From: Rhizobacter sp.
GTDB lineage: Bacteria > Pseudomonadota > Gammaproteobacteria > Burkholderiales > Burkholderiaceae_C
Length of the DNA stretch: 64,000 bases
Assembly (NCBI GenBank): GCA_019635355.1
Contig: JAHBZQ010000001.1
Coordinates: 1,550,001-1,614,000, forward strand
Direction: 5' to 3'
Of this stretch, positions 8,422 through 18,050 are shown one piece after another. Positions within the stretch are counted from its first letter, which is position 1, and every line of letters starts with the position of its first letter. The translations under genes were made by a program, and so were the position numbers. The notes beneath the pieces were generated by a model. That model saw only the letters and a program-made list of their open reading frames with translations, searched no databases and had not been told where the DNA came from.

Positions 8422-10164
8422 TCAGTACACGTCGTGCTGCGTGTTGTGGATGTTGAAGTGGCCCGTGGGGGTGATCAGGCGCGGGTCCTTGATCACGGCC
8501 TTGAGCTTGAGCGTCTTGTCGTCCACGACGACCAGCGCGCTCTGCTTGTTCTTGGCCGACCAGACCGAGAACCACACCTCGTCGCCCGCCTTGTTGAACT
8601 CGGGCTGCACCACGCGCTTGGCGCCGTCGTCCTTCAGGTCGGCCCATTGGGCGATGGGCAGCGTGACCGATCCCTTGGCCAGATTGTCGATGTCGAACAC
8701 CACCACCGACTGCGACACCGCCGGGTCCGGGTTGAGCGGCGCATCGGAATACAGGTGCCGGCTCTTCGGGTGGCTCTTGATGAAGAGCGCCCCGCCGCCC
8801 GGGCCCTTGAGGGTGTCGACCTGCTTGAAGGCGTACTGCTTGTGCTTGACCGGGTCGGTGCCGATCAGCGAGATGGTCTCGTCGCCCAGGTGGCCGGTGG
8901 CCCAGACGGGGCCGAACTTCGGGTGCACGAAGTTGGCGCCGCGTCCCGGGTGCGGGATCTTGCCCACGTCGACGATGGCGGCCAGCTTGCCGTCCTTGGC
9001 GTCGATGACCGAGATCTTGTTGCTGTTGTTGGCGGCCACCATGAAGTAGCGCTTGGACGAGTCCCAGCCGCCGTCGTGCAGGAAGGGCGCCGAGCCGATC
9101 TCGGTGACCTTGAGCGCGTCGATGTTCGAGTAGTCGACCATCAGCGTCTTGCCGGTCTCCTTCACGTTGACCAGGAACTCGGGCTTGAAGTGCGAGGCCA
9201 CGATCGAGGCCACGCGCGGCTCGGGGTGGTATTCCTGCGTGCCGACGACCATGCCGCGCGTGCTCACGATCTTCATCGGCTCCAGCGTGTCGCCGTTCAT
9301 GATCACGTACTGCGGCGGCCAGTAGGCGCCAGCGATGGCGAGCTTGTCGCTGAAGTCGCCGAGCTTGCCCTTGTACTTGCTGGTGTCCACCGAGCGGGCC
9401 TCGAGGCCGATGCGCACTTCGGCCACGTTGTCGGGCACCGGCATCCACAGGTCGATCATGTTGATCTTGGCGTCGCGGCCGATCACGAACACGTAGCGGC
9501 CCGAGCCCGAGGTGCGCGAGATGTGCACCGCGTAGCCGGTCTTCACCACGTTGATGATCTTCTTGGTGTCGCCGTCGATGAGCGCCACCTCGCCGGTGTC
9601 GCGCAGCGTGGTCGAGAAGATGTTCTCGATGTTGAAGTTGTTCATCTTCTTCGTCGGGCGCTTCTCGGGCGGCACGATGACCTTCCAGGTCTGCTTCATC
9701 TGCGCCATGCCGAACTCGGGCGGCACGGGCGGCTCGTGCTGGATGTAGCGGGCCATCATGTCGACGGTCTTCTCATCCATCTCGCCGCTGGTCTGCCAGT
9801 TGGGCATGCCGGCCGGCGATCCGTAGGCGATGAAGACCTTCAGGTAGTCGGTGCCTTTGCCGATGGTGATGTCGGGCGTGAGCGGCTTGCCGGTGGCGCC
9901 CTTGCGCAGCACGCCGTGGCAGCCGGCGCAGCGCTCGAAGTAGATGTTGCGCGCCTGGTCGAACTCGGCCTGCGTCATCGGCGGCGCCTTCGGGTTGCGG
10001 CTTTCCACCATCGGCACGCCGGTGAGCGCGGAAGGTGCGGCGTGGTATTGCACGTCGCCAGGGGTGACGGCCTTCTTGTCCTGCGCCTGCGCGAGCGGCG
10101 AAGCGAGCAGTGCAAACGTCGCGGCCAGGGTGGTGAGCCGGAGCGCGGTCTTGATCGGGTTCAT
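8422..10164 (-). CDS. nirS: Cytochrome cd1 nitrite reductase (nitrite to nitric oxide)
   Basis: This 580-residue periplasmic enzyme reduces nitrite to NO in denitrification. A signal peptide (about residues 1-27) is followed by a cytochrome c domain with CAGCH at residues 79-83. An eight-bladed d1 propeller from about residue 175 follows, with H214 (TGYAVHISR) as probable d1 ligand and conserved His at 313, 325 and 363 in the active-site region. The ending TPTGHFNIHNTQHDVY is typical. The start ATG at 10164 has a strong GGAGG eight bases upstream. A cytochrome gene follows directly. No haem d1 biosynthesis genes (nirE, nirJ, nirDLGH, nirN) are present in the window. Confidence 0.97.
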   Translation of the reverse strand: MNPIKTALRLTTLAATFALLASPLAQAQDKKAVTPGDVQYHAAPSALTGVPMVESRNPKAPPMTQAEFDQARNIYFERCAGCHGVLRKGATGKPLTPDITIGKGTDYLKVFIAYGSPAGMPNWQTSGEMDEKTVDMMARYIQHEPPVPPEFGMAQMKQTWKVIVPPEKRPTKKMNNFNIENIFSTTLRDTGEVALIDGDTKKIINVVKTGYAVHISRTSGSGRYVFVIGRDAKINMIDLWMPVPDNVAEVRIGLEARSVDTSKYKGKLGDFSDKLAIAGAYWPPQYVIMNGDTLEPMKIVSTRGMVVGTQEYHPEPRVASIVASHFKPEFLVNVKETGKTLMVDYSNIDALKVTEIGSAPFLHDGGWDSSKRYFMVAANNSNKISVIDAKDGKLAAIVDVGKIPHPGRGANFVHPKFGPVWATGHLGDETISLIGTDPVKHKQYAFKQVDTLKGPGGGALFIKSHPKSRHLYSDAPLNPDPAVSQSVVVFDIDNLAKGSVTLPIAQWADLKDDGAKRVVQPEFNKAGDEVWFSVWSAKNKQSALVVVDDKTLKLKAVIKDPRLITPTGHFNIHNTQHDVY

Positions 10165-10242
10165 GGTCCCTCCTAGGGGGTAGTGGGTCTGCGGACGAAT
10201 CCAGTGGCGAGCGCATCGTCTGCCCAAGCGGGGGTCGTTTCC

Positions 10243-10256
10243 TTGAAGCAAGTCAA
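10243..10256 (-). promoter_or_regulatory. FNR/DNR-like box, nirS-proximal
   Basis: TTGAA-GCAA-GTCAA is a near-palindromic FNR-family site. Its centre lies 85 bases before the nirS start, which would place a class II transcription start near 10208 with a leader of about 44 bases. Control by a Dnr/Nnr-type regulator is the usual arrangement for nirS. Confidence 0.6.
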
Positions 10257-10291
10257 GGCGGGCACGGGGGCGCATGCCGGAGCCCCACCGC

Positions 10292-10305
10292 TTGATCCCC
10301 GTCAA
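10292..10305 (+). promoter_or_regulatory. FNR/DNR-like box, TonB-receptor-proximal
   Basis: TTGAT-CCCC-GTCAA, extended as CTTGAT...GTCAAG, differs from the consensus at one position. A class II start would fall near 10340, about 80 bases before the receptor gene. It lies 36 bases from the nirS-proximal box, so both divergent genes may answer to the same signal. Confidence 0.6.
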
Positions 10306-10420
10306 GCGAACGGTATGCACCCTCGCCTTTGCATTCAGAAAGCAAACCAGCTCAAGGAATTGCGGTGCCACCACGCCGATGCTGTGACCCATGTCCTTCC
10401 AACCAGCCTCTGGAGCCACC

Positions 10421-12379
10421 ATGCGCCGCCGAGCCCACCCCGCTCGCCCTGCCCTCATCGCCACCACGCTCTTGACCACCGTCACGCTGAGCGCCTGGGC
10501 ACAAACCGACAAACCCACCTACGAGCTGGAGCGCGTCGTCATCAGCGCCACGCGCCACGCCATGCCGCTGGCCGACGCGCCCGCCGCCGTCACCGTGGTC
10601 GACCGTGCCACCATCGAACAACGCGGTGCCGACAACGTGCTCGAAGCGCTGCGCGGCGAGACCGGCGTCACCGTCTTCACGCGCACGATCTCCGGCCGCA
10701 AGGCGCTCGCGCTGCGCGGCTTCGACCCCAAGCACACGCTCTTCCTCGTCGACGGCCGGCGCATCAGCGCGAGCGATGGCGTGATCGGCCACACCGACTT
10801 CCAGCTCGACTGGGTGCCCATGGACGAGATCGAGCGCATCGAGGTCGTGCGCGGGCCGCTGGCGGCGCTCTACGGCGCCGAAGCGCTCGGCGGCGTGGTG
10901 CAGATCTTCACCCGTGCCCCGGCCAACACCCTCGGCGGCAGCGTCTCGCTCGAAGGCTCGCGCGGCCAGGGCGGGCGCGGCAGCGACGGCCACCGCGCCA
11001 CCGCCCGCATCACCGGGCCGCTGATGCAGGGCGTGAACGGCGCCCTCACGGTCGGCGAGAGCTGGCGCGACGACGTGCCCTCGGCACTCGACCCGCGCAT
11101 CTCCGACCTCGAAGGCCGCCGCAAGCGTGAAGCCGCCTGGCGCCTGGCCTGGGCCGCCGCGCCGGGCCACACGATCGACGTGCAGCAGCGCTTCGGCAGC
11201 GAGCTGCGCTGGGCCAAGGCGGTGGAGCGCAGCGGCCTGCGCCGCGTGTACGGCTCCGACACCGAGGTCGACCGCCAGCACACCGCCTTCGGCTGGAACG
11301 CCGACTGGTCGGGCGATGCCCGCTGGCACAGCGACCTGCGCCTCTACGAGAGCCGGCTCGCGATGGCCAACACCCGCACCAACGGCGTGGCGGCGCTGCG
11401 CCCCAACACCTTGCGCGACCGCGCGGTCGACGCCCAGTTCGACGGCCAACCCTGGGCCGGCCACCAGCTCACCGGCGGCGTGGAGTGGCGCGACGAGGGC
11501 CTGGAGAACCAGGCCCTGCCCGGCGGCGAGGCGAGCGCGTGGCACCACTCGGTCTTCCTGCAGGACGAAGCCCGGCCGCTGGACGCGCTCACGCTCACCG
11601 GCGGCCTGCGCTACGACGCGCACCAGCGCTTCGGCAATGCCTGGAGCCCACGCCTCTACGCGGTGTGGCGCGCCGCGCCGCAGTGGGTCGTGAAGGGCGG
11701 CTACAGCCGCGGCTTCAAGCCGCCCACGCTCAAGCAGATCACCCCGGGCTACCAGGAAGACGAAGGCCCCTACACCTACGTGTCGAACCCCGACCTGCAG
11801 GCCGAAGCCAGCAACGGCTTCGAGGCTGGCGTGGCCTGGGACGGCCGCGATGCGGGCGTGATGCTGATGGCCTTCGACAACCGGGTGAAGAACCTCATCG
11901 TGCCGGTGCCCACCGGCGTCACGGTGCCGCGCACCGTCTACCGCTTCCAGAACGTCGACCGTGCCACGCTGCGCGGCGCCGAACTCTCGGGCTCGCTGCG
12001 CCCGGCCGCAGGCTGGAAGCTCGACGCCAACTACCAGTACCTCGACGCGACCGACGGCAACGGCATGCGCCTCGAGAAGCGCCCGCGCCACACGCTCGGC
12101 ACCGGCATCGAATGGGCCACGGCGCAATGGCGCGCCAGCGCCCAGCTCGACGCCACGGCCGGCCAGGCCATCGCCTCGGCGACGGTGGGCCAGCCGCCGC
12201 TCGACGCACCGCCGCTGGTCTTCCTCGGGGCGAGCGTCACGCGCCAGCTGGAGCAGGGTTTCCGCCTCACCATCGGCGTGAGCAACCTCACCAACACCAA
12301 CCCGCCGGAGCGTTCGGCGCTCTACGTCGCAGGCGAAGCGCCGCGCACGCTGCGGGTGGCCTTGCGCGGCACCTGGTAA
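10421..12379 (+). CDS. TonB-dependent outer membrane receptor (CirA/FepA-like)
   Basis: This 652-residue outer membrane receptor has a signal peptide, then a TonB-box-like ELERVVISATR and a plug domain (about 35-150: VDRATIEQRGADNVLEAL, LFLVDGRRIS, IERIEVVRGPLAALYGAEALGG). A 22-strand barrel ends in an aromatic residue (LRVALRGTW). I chose the ATG at 10421, preceded by TGGAG, over one at 10391. It is the size of siderophore, haem or vitamin B12 receptors; the ligand is not evident. The shared regulatory region with nirS suggests it serves low-oxygen metal demand. Its stop is three bases from that of the convergent kinase gene. Confidence 0.9.
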   Translation: MRRRAHPARPALIATTLLTTVTLSAWAQTDKPTYELERVVISATRHAMPLADAPAAVTVVDRATIEQRGADNVLEALRGETGVTVFTRTISGRKALALRGFDPKHTLFLVDGRRISASDGVIGHTDFQLDWVPMDEIERIEVVRGPLAALYGAEALGGVVQIFTRAPANTLGGSVSLEGSRGQGGRGSDGHRATARITGPLMQGVNGALTVGESWRDDVPSALDPRISDLEGRRKREAAWRLAWAAAPGHTIDVQQRFGSELRWAKAVERSGLRRVYGSDTEVDRQHTAFGWNADWSGDARWHSDLRLYESRLAMANTRTNGVAALRPNTLRDRAVDAQFDGQPWAGHQLTGGVEWRDEGLENQALPGGEASAWHHSVFLQDEARPLDALTLTGGLRYDAHQRFGNAWSPRLYAVWRAAPQWVVKGGYSRGFKPPTLKQITPGYQEDEGPYTYVSNPDLQAEASNGFEAGVAWDGRDAGVMLMAFDNRVKNLIVPVPTGVTVPRTVYRFQNVDRATLRGAELSGSLRPAAGWKLDANYQYLDATDGNGMRLEKRPRHTLGTGIEWATAQWRASAQLDATAGQAIASATVGQPPLDAPPLVFLGASVTRQLEQGFRLTIGVSNLTNTNPPERSALYVAGEAPRTLRVALRGTW

Positions 12380-12382
12380 CGG

Positions 12383-14290
12383 TCAGGCCGACGGCTGCAG
12401 CGCGAAGGCAATGGCCTGCGCCAGGGCCTCCAGGTCGAAGGGCTTGGCCAGGCGCGGCACCCGCGGTGGCAGGGCCGTGGCCAGCTCCGCATAACCCGTG
12501 GCGAGGATGGCCGGCAGGCCCGGCCGCGCCCGGTGCGCCGCCTCGATCAACTGCACGCCCGTCATCTGCGGCATGGCCTGGTCGGTGATGAGCAACGCGA
12601 TCGACGCATCGCGCGCGAGCATCGCCGCCGCCTCCTTGCCCGACAGCGCTTCGCGCACCGTGTGCCCCAGCTCCTGCAGCATGGCCACGGTGTTCATCAG
12701 CACCAGCGCGTCGTCGTCGACCGCCAGCACGGTGAGCGGCGCGACCTGCGCCACCTCCCTCGGCACGACGGGCGTGGGCACCGGCTCGGCGGGCGCCTTC
12801 GCCACCGGCAGCCACAGCTCCGCCGTGGTGCCCTCGCCCTTGGCGCTCTTGAGCGTGAGCCGCCCACCCGACTGCGCGGCCAGGCCTTCCACCATCGAGA
12901 GACCCAGGCCCGTGCCCTTGCCCACGCCCTTGGTCGTGTAGAAGGGCTCGGTGGCCCGCGCGAGCGTGGCCTCGTCCATGCCCTCGCCTTCGTCGTGCAC
13001 GCAGATGCAGACGTAGCGCCCCGGGGCGAGCCGCGCCGGGTGCTCACCCACCACGTCTTCCTCACGCGCCGCGATGGTGATCACACCACCCTGCGGCATC
13101 GCGTCGCGCGCATTGACGGCAAGGTTGAGCAGGGCCAGCTCGAGCTGGTTGCCGTCGACGAGCACCGGCGGCAGCGGCTCCTCGTAGCGCGTGTCGAGGC
13201 TCACCGTGGGCCCGAGCGAAGACTTCAGCAGCCCCGACATGCCCTCCACCAGCTCGGGCACGTGCACCACCCCCGGCTTGAGCTCCTGCCGGCGCGCGAA
13301 GGCCAGCATGCGCTGCGTGAGCTCGGCGCCGCGCTTGGCGCCACGCACCGCGTTGTCGAGCAGGGCCTGCGTCTTCGGGTCTTCGGGAATGCGCTTGCGG
13401 ATGAGGGCCAGGCTCGACAGCACCGCCATCAGCAGGTTGTTGAAGTCGTGCGCCACGCCGCCGGTGAGCTGGCCGATGGCGTCCATCTTCTGCGACTGGA
13501 AGAAGGCCTCGCGGGCGATCTCGAGCTGGTGCTGGGCCTCGCGCTTCTCGGTCACGTCTCGGGTGACCTTGGCGAAGCCGAGCAGCCGGCCGCTCGGGTC
13601 GAGGATGCGGTCGACCACCACATTGGCCCAGAAGCGCGTGCCATCCTTGCGCACACGCCAGCCCTCGCCCTCGAAGCGGCCTTCGCGCGCGGCCGTCTCG
13701 AGTGCGATGCTGGGCCGGTCGCGGGCGCGGTCTTCGGCGGTGTAGAAGCGCGAGAAGTGCACGCCGATGATCTCTTCGGGCGCATAGCCCTTGATGCGCT
13801 GCGCACCCTGGTTCCAGCTCGACACGCGGCCCTGCGAGTCGAGCATGTAGATCGCGTAGTCGGTGACGCTTTGCACCAGCAGGTTGAACTGGTCTTCGCT
13901 GCGCTTGAGCAACTCGGCCGCCGCCTTGCGCTCGCTCTGGTCGCGCGTGATCTTGGCGAAGCCCAGCAGCTCGCCCGAGCCCGGCGCGCGGATGGGGTCG
14001 ATCACCACATGGGCCCAGAAGCGGGTGCCGTCCTTGCGCACGCGCCAGCCTTCGCCCTCGAAGCGCCCTTCGCGCAGGGCCGTGGCCAGGGCCTTCTGCG
14101 GCAGGCCGACCTCGCGGTCTTCGTCGACGTAGAAGCGCGAGAAATGCTGGCCGACGATCTCGGCCTCGGTGTAGCCCTTGAAGCGGTGGGCGCCGCTGTT
14201 CCAGCTCGACACGATGCCCTCGGCATCGAGCATGTAGATGGCGTAGTCGGCGACGGAGTCGACCAGCAGCCGGTAGCGGCTCTCGTCCAT
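12383..14290 (-). CDS. Soluble hybrid histidine kinase with two near-identical PAS domains and a receiver
   Basis: This 635-residue protein has no membrane segment. PAS1 (about 5-120) and PAS2 (about 130-245) share long stretches, including REGRFEGEGWRVRKDGTRFW. A kinase core follows, with phospho-His in GGVAHDFNNLLMAV, an N box LNLAVNARDAMP, and G boxes DEGEGMDEAT and GLGLSMVEG. A C-terminal receiver (about 520-630) carries ALLITDQAMPQMTG. The AHDFNNLL type of H box marks the HisKA family often found in hybrid kinases. No output regulator is adjacent. It lies convergent with the TonB receptor, with no evident link. Confidence 0.93.
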   Translation of the reverse strand: MDESRYRLLVDSVADYAIYMLDAEGIVSSWNSGAHRFKGYTEAEIVGQHFSRFYVDEDREVGLPQKALATALREGRFEGEGWRVRKDGTRFWAHVVIDPIRAPGSGELLGFAKITRDQSERKAAAELLKRSEDQFNLLVQSVTDYAIYMLDSQGRVSSWNQGAQRIKGYAPEEIIGVHFSRFYTAEDRARDRPSIALETAAREGRFEGEGWRVRKDGTRFWANVVVDRILDPSGRLLGFAKVTRDVTEKREAQHQLEIAREAFFQSQKMDAIGQLTGGVAHDFNNLLMAVLSSLALIRKRIPEDPKTQALLDNAVRGAKRGAELTQRMLAFARRQELKPGVVHVPELVEGMSGLLKSSLGPTVSLDTRYEEPLPPVLVDGNQLELALLNLAVNARDAMPQGGVITIAAREEDVVGEHPARLAPGRYVCICVHDEGEGMDEATLARATEPFYTTKGVGKGTGLGLSMVEGLAAQSGGRLTLKSAKGEGTTAELWLPVAKAPAEPVPTPVVPREVAQVAPLTVLAVDDDALVLMNTVAMLQELGHTVREALSGKEAAAMLARDASIALLITDQAMPQMTGVQLIEAAHRARPGLPAILATGYAELATALPPRVPRLAKPFDLEALAQAIAFALQPSA

Positions 14291-14378
14291 CGGTCAGGTC
14301 ACCGGGGTGGAGGTGTTCATCCGGCCGATTATTCCCGCCGGCTCCGGCCCCGAAGCGCTCGCGGTTACCCCGGGGCGC

Positions 14379-14753
14379 TCAGGCGAGGCCGGCCCACTCG
14401 GGCAGGCCGGGGTGCACCTCGATGTCGGCCCAGGTGTCGCCGTTCGAGTCTTGCCCGAAGCCGGTGACAAAAACCTTCAAGGGAATGGTCGGTGGCGCCG
14501 TGCTGCCCGCCTGCCGAAGCCCCTGCCACATCGTGCGGATCTGGTCGGTGGCGGCGTAGGTGAGCTGCACCTCGCGCACCTCCTTCGGCGGCGTGTAGAC
14601 GCCGAGCGCCTGCTCGGTGAGCTCGCAATGGGCCAGCGCCGCCAGCGCGATCTGCCGCTTGAGGGTCGCCACGTCGGGCAAGGCACCCGGGCGGCCGGGC
14701 ACCACCGAAGTGAAAGGCAGGTCTTGAAGCGCGTGCATCGGCATCGTGGGCAT
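14379..14753 (-). CDS. Hypothetical protein
   Basis: This frame of 124 residues gives a globular-looking protein with no signal peptide or membrane helix. Helical segments (VATLKRQIALAALAHCEL) precede a beta-rich half containing VREVQLTYAATDQI and KVFVTGFGQDSNG. I do not recognise the family. The start is uncertain: ATG codons at 14753, 14744 and 14738 are in frame and none has a strong ribosome-binding site. It follows the sigma-54 activator gene on the same strand after 53 bases and may be read from the same transcript. Confidence 0.6.
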   Translation of the reverse strand: MPTMPMHALQDLPFTSVVPGRPGALPDVATLKRQIALAALAHCELTEQALGVYTPPKEVREVQLTYAATDQIRTMWQGLRQAGSTAPPTIPLKVFVTGFGQDSNGDTWADIEVHPGLPEWAGLA

Positions 14754-14806
14754 CCCGTCGGAAGACGGTGGGCAGCATGCCAGATCGGCCGGCCCCGGCA
14801 CGGGTG

Positions 14807-16306
<1,500 letters not shown>

Positions 16307-16307
16307 C

Positions 16308-17807
16308 TCAGGGGCAGGTGCCGATCACGTAGTAGTCGGTGCCGGTCTGCTTGAGCGTGGTCGTCACGAACACGTTCCACAGCCCCATGTTCTGGCCCGA
16401 GCCCTTCGCATAGGTGTAGCCGCCGCTTTGCGTGGCACGGCCCGCGGTGGTGTGCGCGTAGTTGCTCGCGGTGGTGCAGGTGGCGGTGGGTGGCGGCGTG
16501 CCGGTGGTGGTGCCGCTCGCGGGCGCGGAGGTCGCGCCTTCGGCGCCGTTGGCGTCGAGCGCGCGCACCGTCCAGCTGTAGGTGGTGCCGGCGGCGAGGC
16601 CGCTGTCGGTGTAGCTGGTGGTGGTGACGGCCGCGCCGTTGACCTTGGCGCCGTTGCGGTAGACGTTGTAGCCCACCGCGTTGCTCACGGTGCTCCAGGT
16701 GACGGTCATGCTGCTGGTAGTGGCGTTGGAGGTGCTCACGCTGGTGGGCGCGGGGAGCGTGCCCCCTCCGCCCGTGGAGCCGGAGGCCACGCGGTCGACC
16801 ATCGCCTTGATGGCGGCGGCCTGCGTGCCCGCCTTCTGCGCGAAGTTGCTGCCGTACCAGCCGACCCAGTCCCAGCAGGCGTTGGGGTTGGGCAGCGAGC
16901 CGCTGGCCGAGGTGGGGCGGCTGGTGCTGTCGACCTTGGTCTGCGGGAAGAGCACGATGATGTTGTTGGTGTCGGCCCAGCGGGTGTAGCCGGTGTTCTT
17001 CACGAACTTGTCGGTGATGTTGGAAGTGCTCTGCTGGCAGCCGTGCAGCGCCACGTGCAGCCTGCATTGCGTGCCGCTCGCGCAGGCTGACGGCACATAG
17101 AGCCAGCCGCTCGCGGCCATGCCGGGGTTGTTGTTGCTGTAGGTCGACTGGTTGAACTCGATGTAGTTGGCCGCGGCGGGCGCGTTGTTGCGCGCGTTGA
17201 GCGTGCCGTAAAGCTTGGTGAAGAGCGCCTTGGCGCCGTCGTAGCCGCAGTTCGAGATGTAGGGCGAGGCGCTGGTGCCGCAGGCGTTGTTGCCGGTCGA
17301 GTCGAAGTCGGTCGGGAAGACGTGCGCGGTGCTCGCGCGCTTCACGTACTCGAGGTTGGCGGCGGGCACACCGTTGTTGGTGTACTGCGTCTTCAGCGCA
17401 TCCATCGGGTTGGGGCCGACGGTCGAATCGCTGGTGCCGACGAAGAGGTAGACCTTCTGGTTGGCGACGTTGGCCTTGTTGTCGATGGCCGTGCCGCTCC
17501 AGTTGTTGAGGTCGGCCTGCATGGTGCTGAGCATGCTGGCGCTGATGGTCGCGTTGTACATGCAGGCGGTGTAGTTGCTGTGGCCGGCGCACATGTAGGG
17601 GCCGGCGGCGAACACGCCCACGCCCGAGAAGGTGGCCGAGTAGGCGTAGCCGAGCTGGTTGGCCATGAAGCCGCCCGACGACAGGCCCGACACGGTGATC
17701 TGGCTCTTGTCGACGTTGTAGGCCGGCAGTGCCACCACGGCGGCGCTGGCCGATGACGCGGCCACGCCGAGGGCGGCCGCCACGAAGAGGATGCGGGTGA
17801 ATTTCAA
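16308..17807 (-). CDS. phaZ: Extracellular poly(3-hydroxybutyrate) depolymerase, type 2 catalytic domain
   Basis: This 499-residue secreted enzyme hydrolyses PHB granules outside the cell. A signal peptide (about 1-21) precedes a catalytic domain with the lipase box GLSSG near the N-terminus (S42), which marks the type 2 arrangement, and the oxyanion segment HVALHGCQQS. A fibronectin type III linker (about 350-435) and a C-terminal substrate-binding domain (about 440-499) follow. The start is a TTG at 17807 with AGGAGA before it; an ATG further up lacks a signal peptide at the right place. A sigma-54 promoter lies at 17872-17887, and the next gene in the transcript is a sigma-54 activator. 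Confidence 0.95.
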   Translation of the reverse strand: MKFTRILFVAAALGVAASSASAAVVALPAYNVDKSQITVSGLSSGGFMANQLGYAYSATFSGVGVFAAGPYMCAGHSNYTACMYNATISASMLSTMQADLNNWSGTAIDNKANVANQKVYLFVGTSDSTVGPNPMDALKTQYTNNGVPAANLEYVKRASTAHVFPTDFDSTGNNACGTSASPYISNCGYDGAKALFTKLYGTLNARNNAPAAANYIEFNQSTYSNNNPGMAASGWLYVPSACASGTQCRLHVALHGCQQSTSNITDKFVKNTGYTRWADTNNIIVLFPQTKVDSTSRPTSASGSLPNPNACWDWVGWYGSNFAQKAGTQAAAIKAMVDRVASGSTGGGGTLPAPTSVSTSNATTSSMTVTWSTVSNAVGYNVYRNGAKVNGAAVTTTSYTDSGLAAGTTYSWTVRALDANGAEGATSAPASGTTTGTPPPTATCTTASNYAHTTAGRATQSGGYTYAKGSGQNMGLWNVFVTTTLKQTGTDYYVIGTCP

Positions 17808-17871
17808 GCTTGTCTCCTTTGCCTCTGATGGGCGTGTGGGTGTTGCGCCGCGTTGAGCGCCCTTGGCGCAG

Positions 17872-17887
17872 CGCAAGCTTGGTGCCA
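17872..17887 (-). promoter_or_regulatory. Sigma-54 (-24/-12) promoter of the PHB depolymerase gene
   Basis: On the minus strand the sequence TGGCACC-AAGC-TTGCG matches the consensus TGGCACG-N4-TTGCA, with the invariant GG and GC correctly spaced. Transcription would begin near 17861, leaving a leader of about 54 bases before the TTG start. The gene downstream in the same transcript encodes a sigma-54 activator. Confidence 0.75.
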
Positions 17888-18050
17888 GCCTGGGCCGGCG
17901 CGCCGCTCACGCGGGCTCACCTCTGGAAACCGCCCTGCCCTCGGGCCTGGCCTTGGCGCGCCTGCCTGCTCGCCGGACGGCACCGCAGTGCAGCAACGTC
18001 CGGTTCGAAGACAGCGCGTCCGGCTTTCGAGCAGCGGCCAGCCCCCTTCC

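Noticed and set aside
8116..10176. A 686-residue open frame opposite nirS
   Set aside because: It has no domains and is fully explained as a shadow of nirS and the cytochrome gene.
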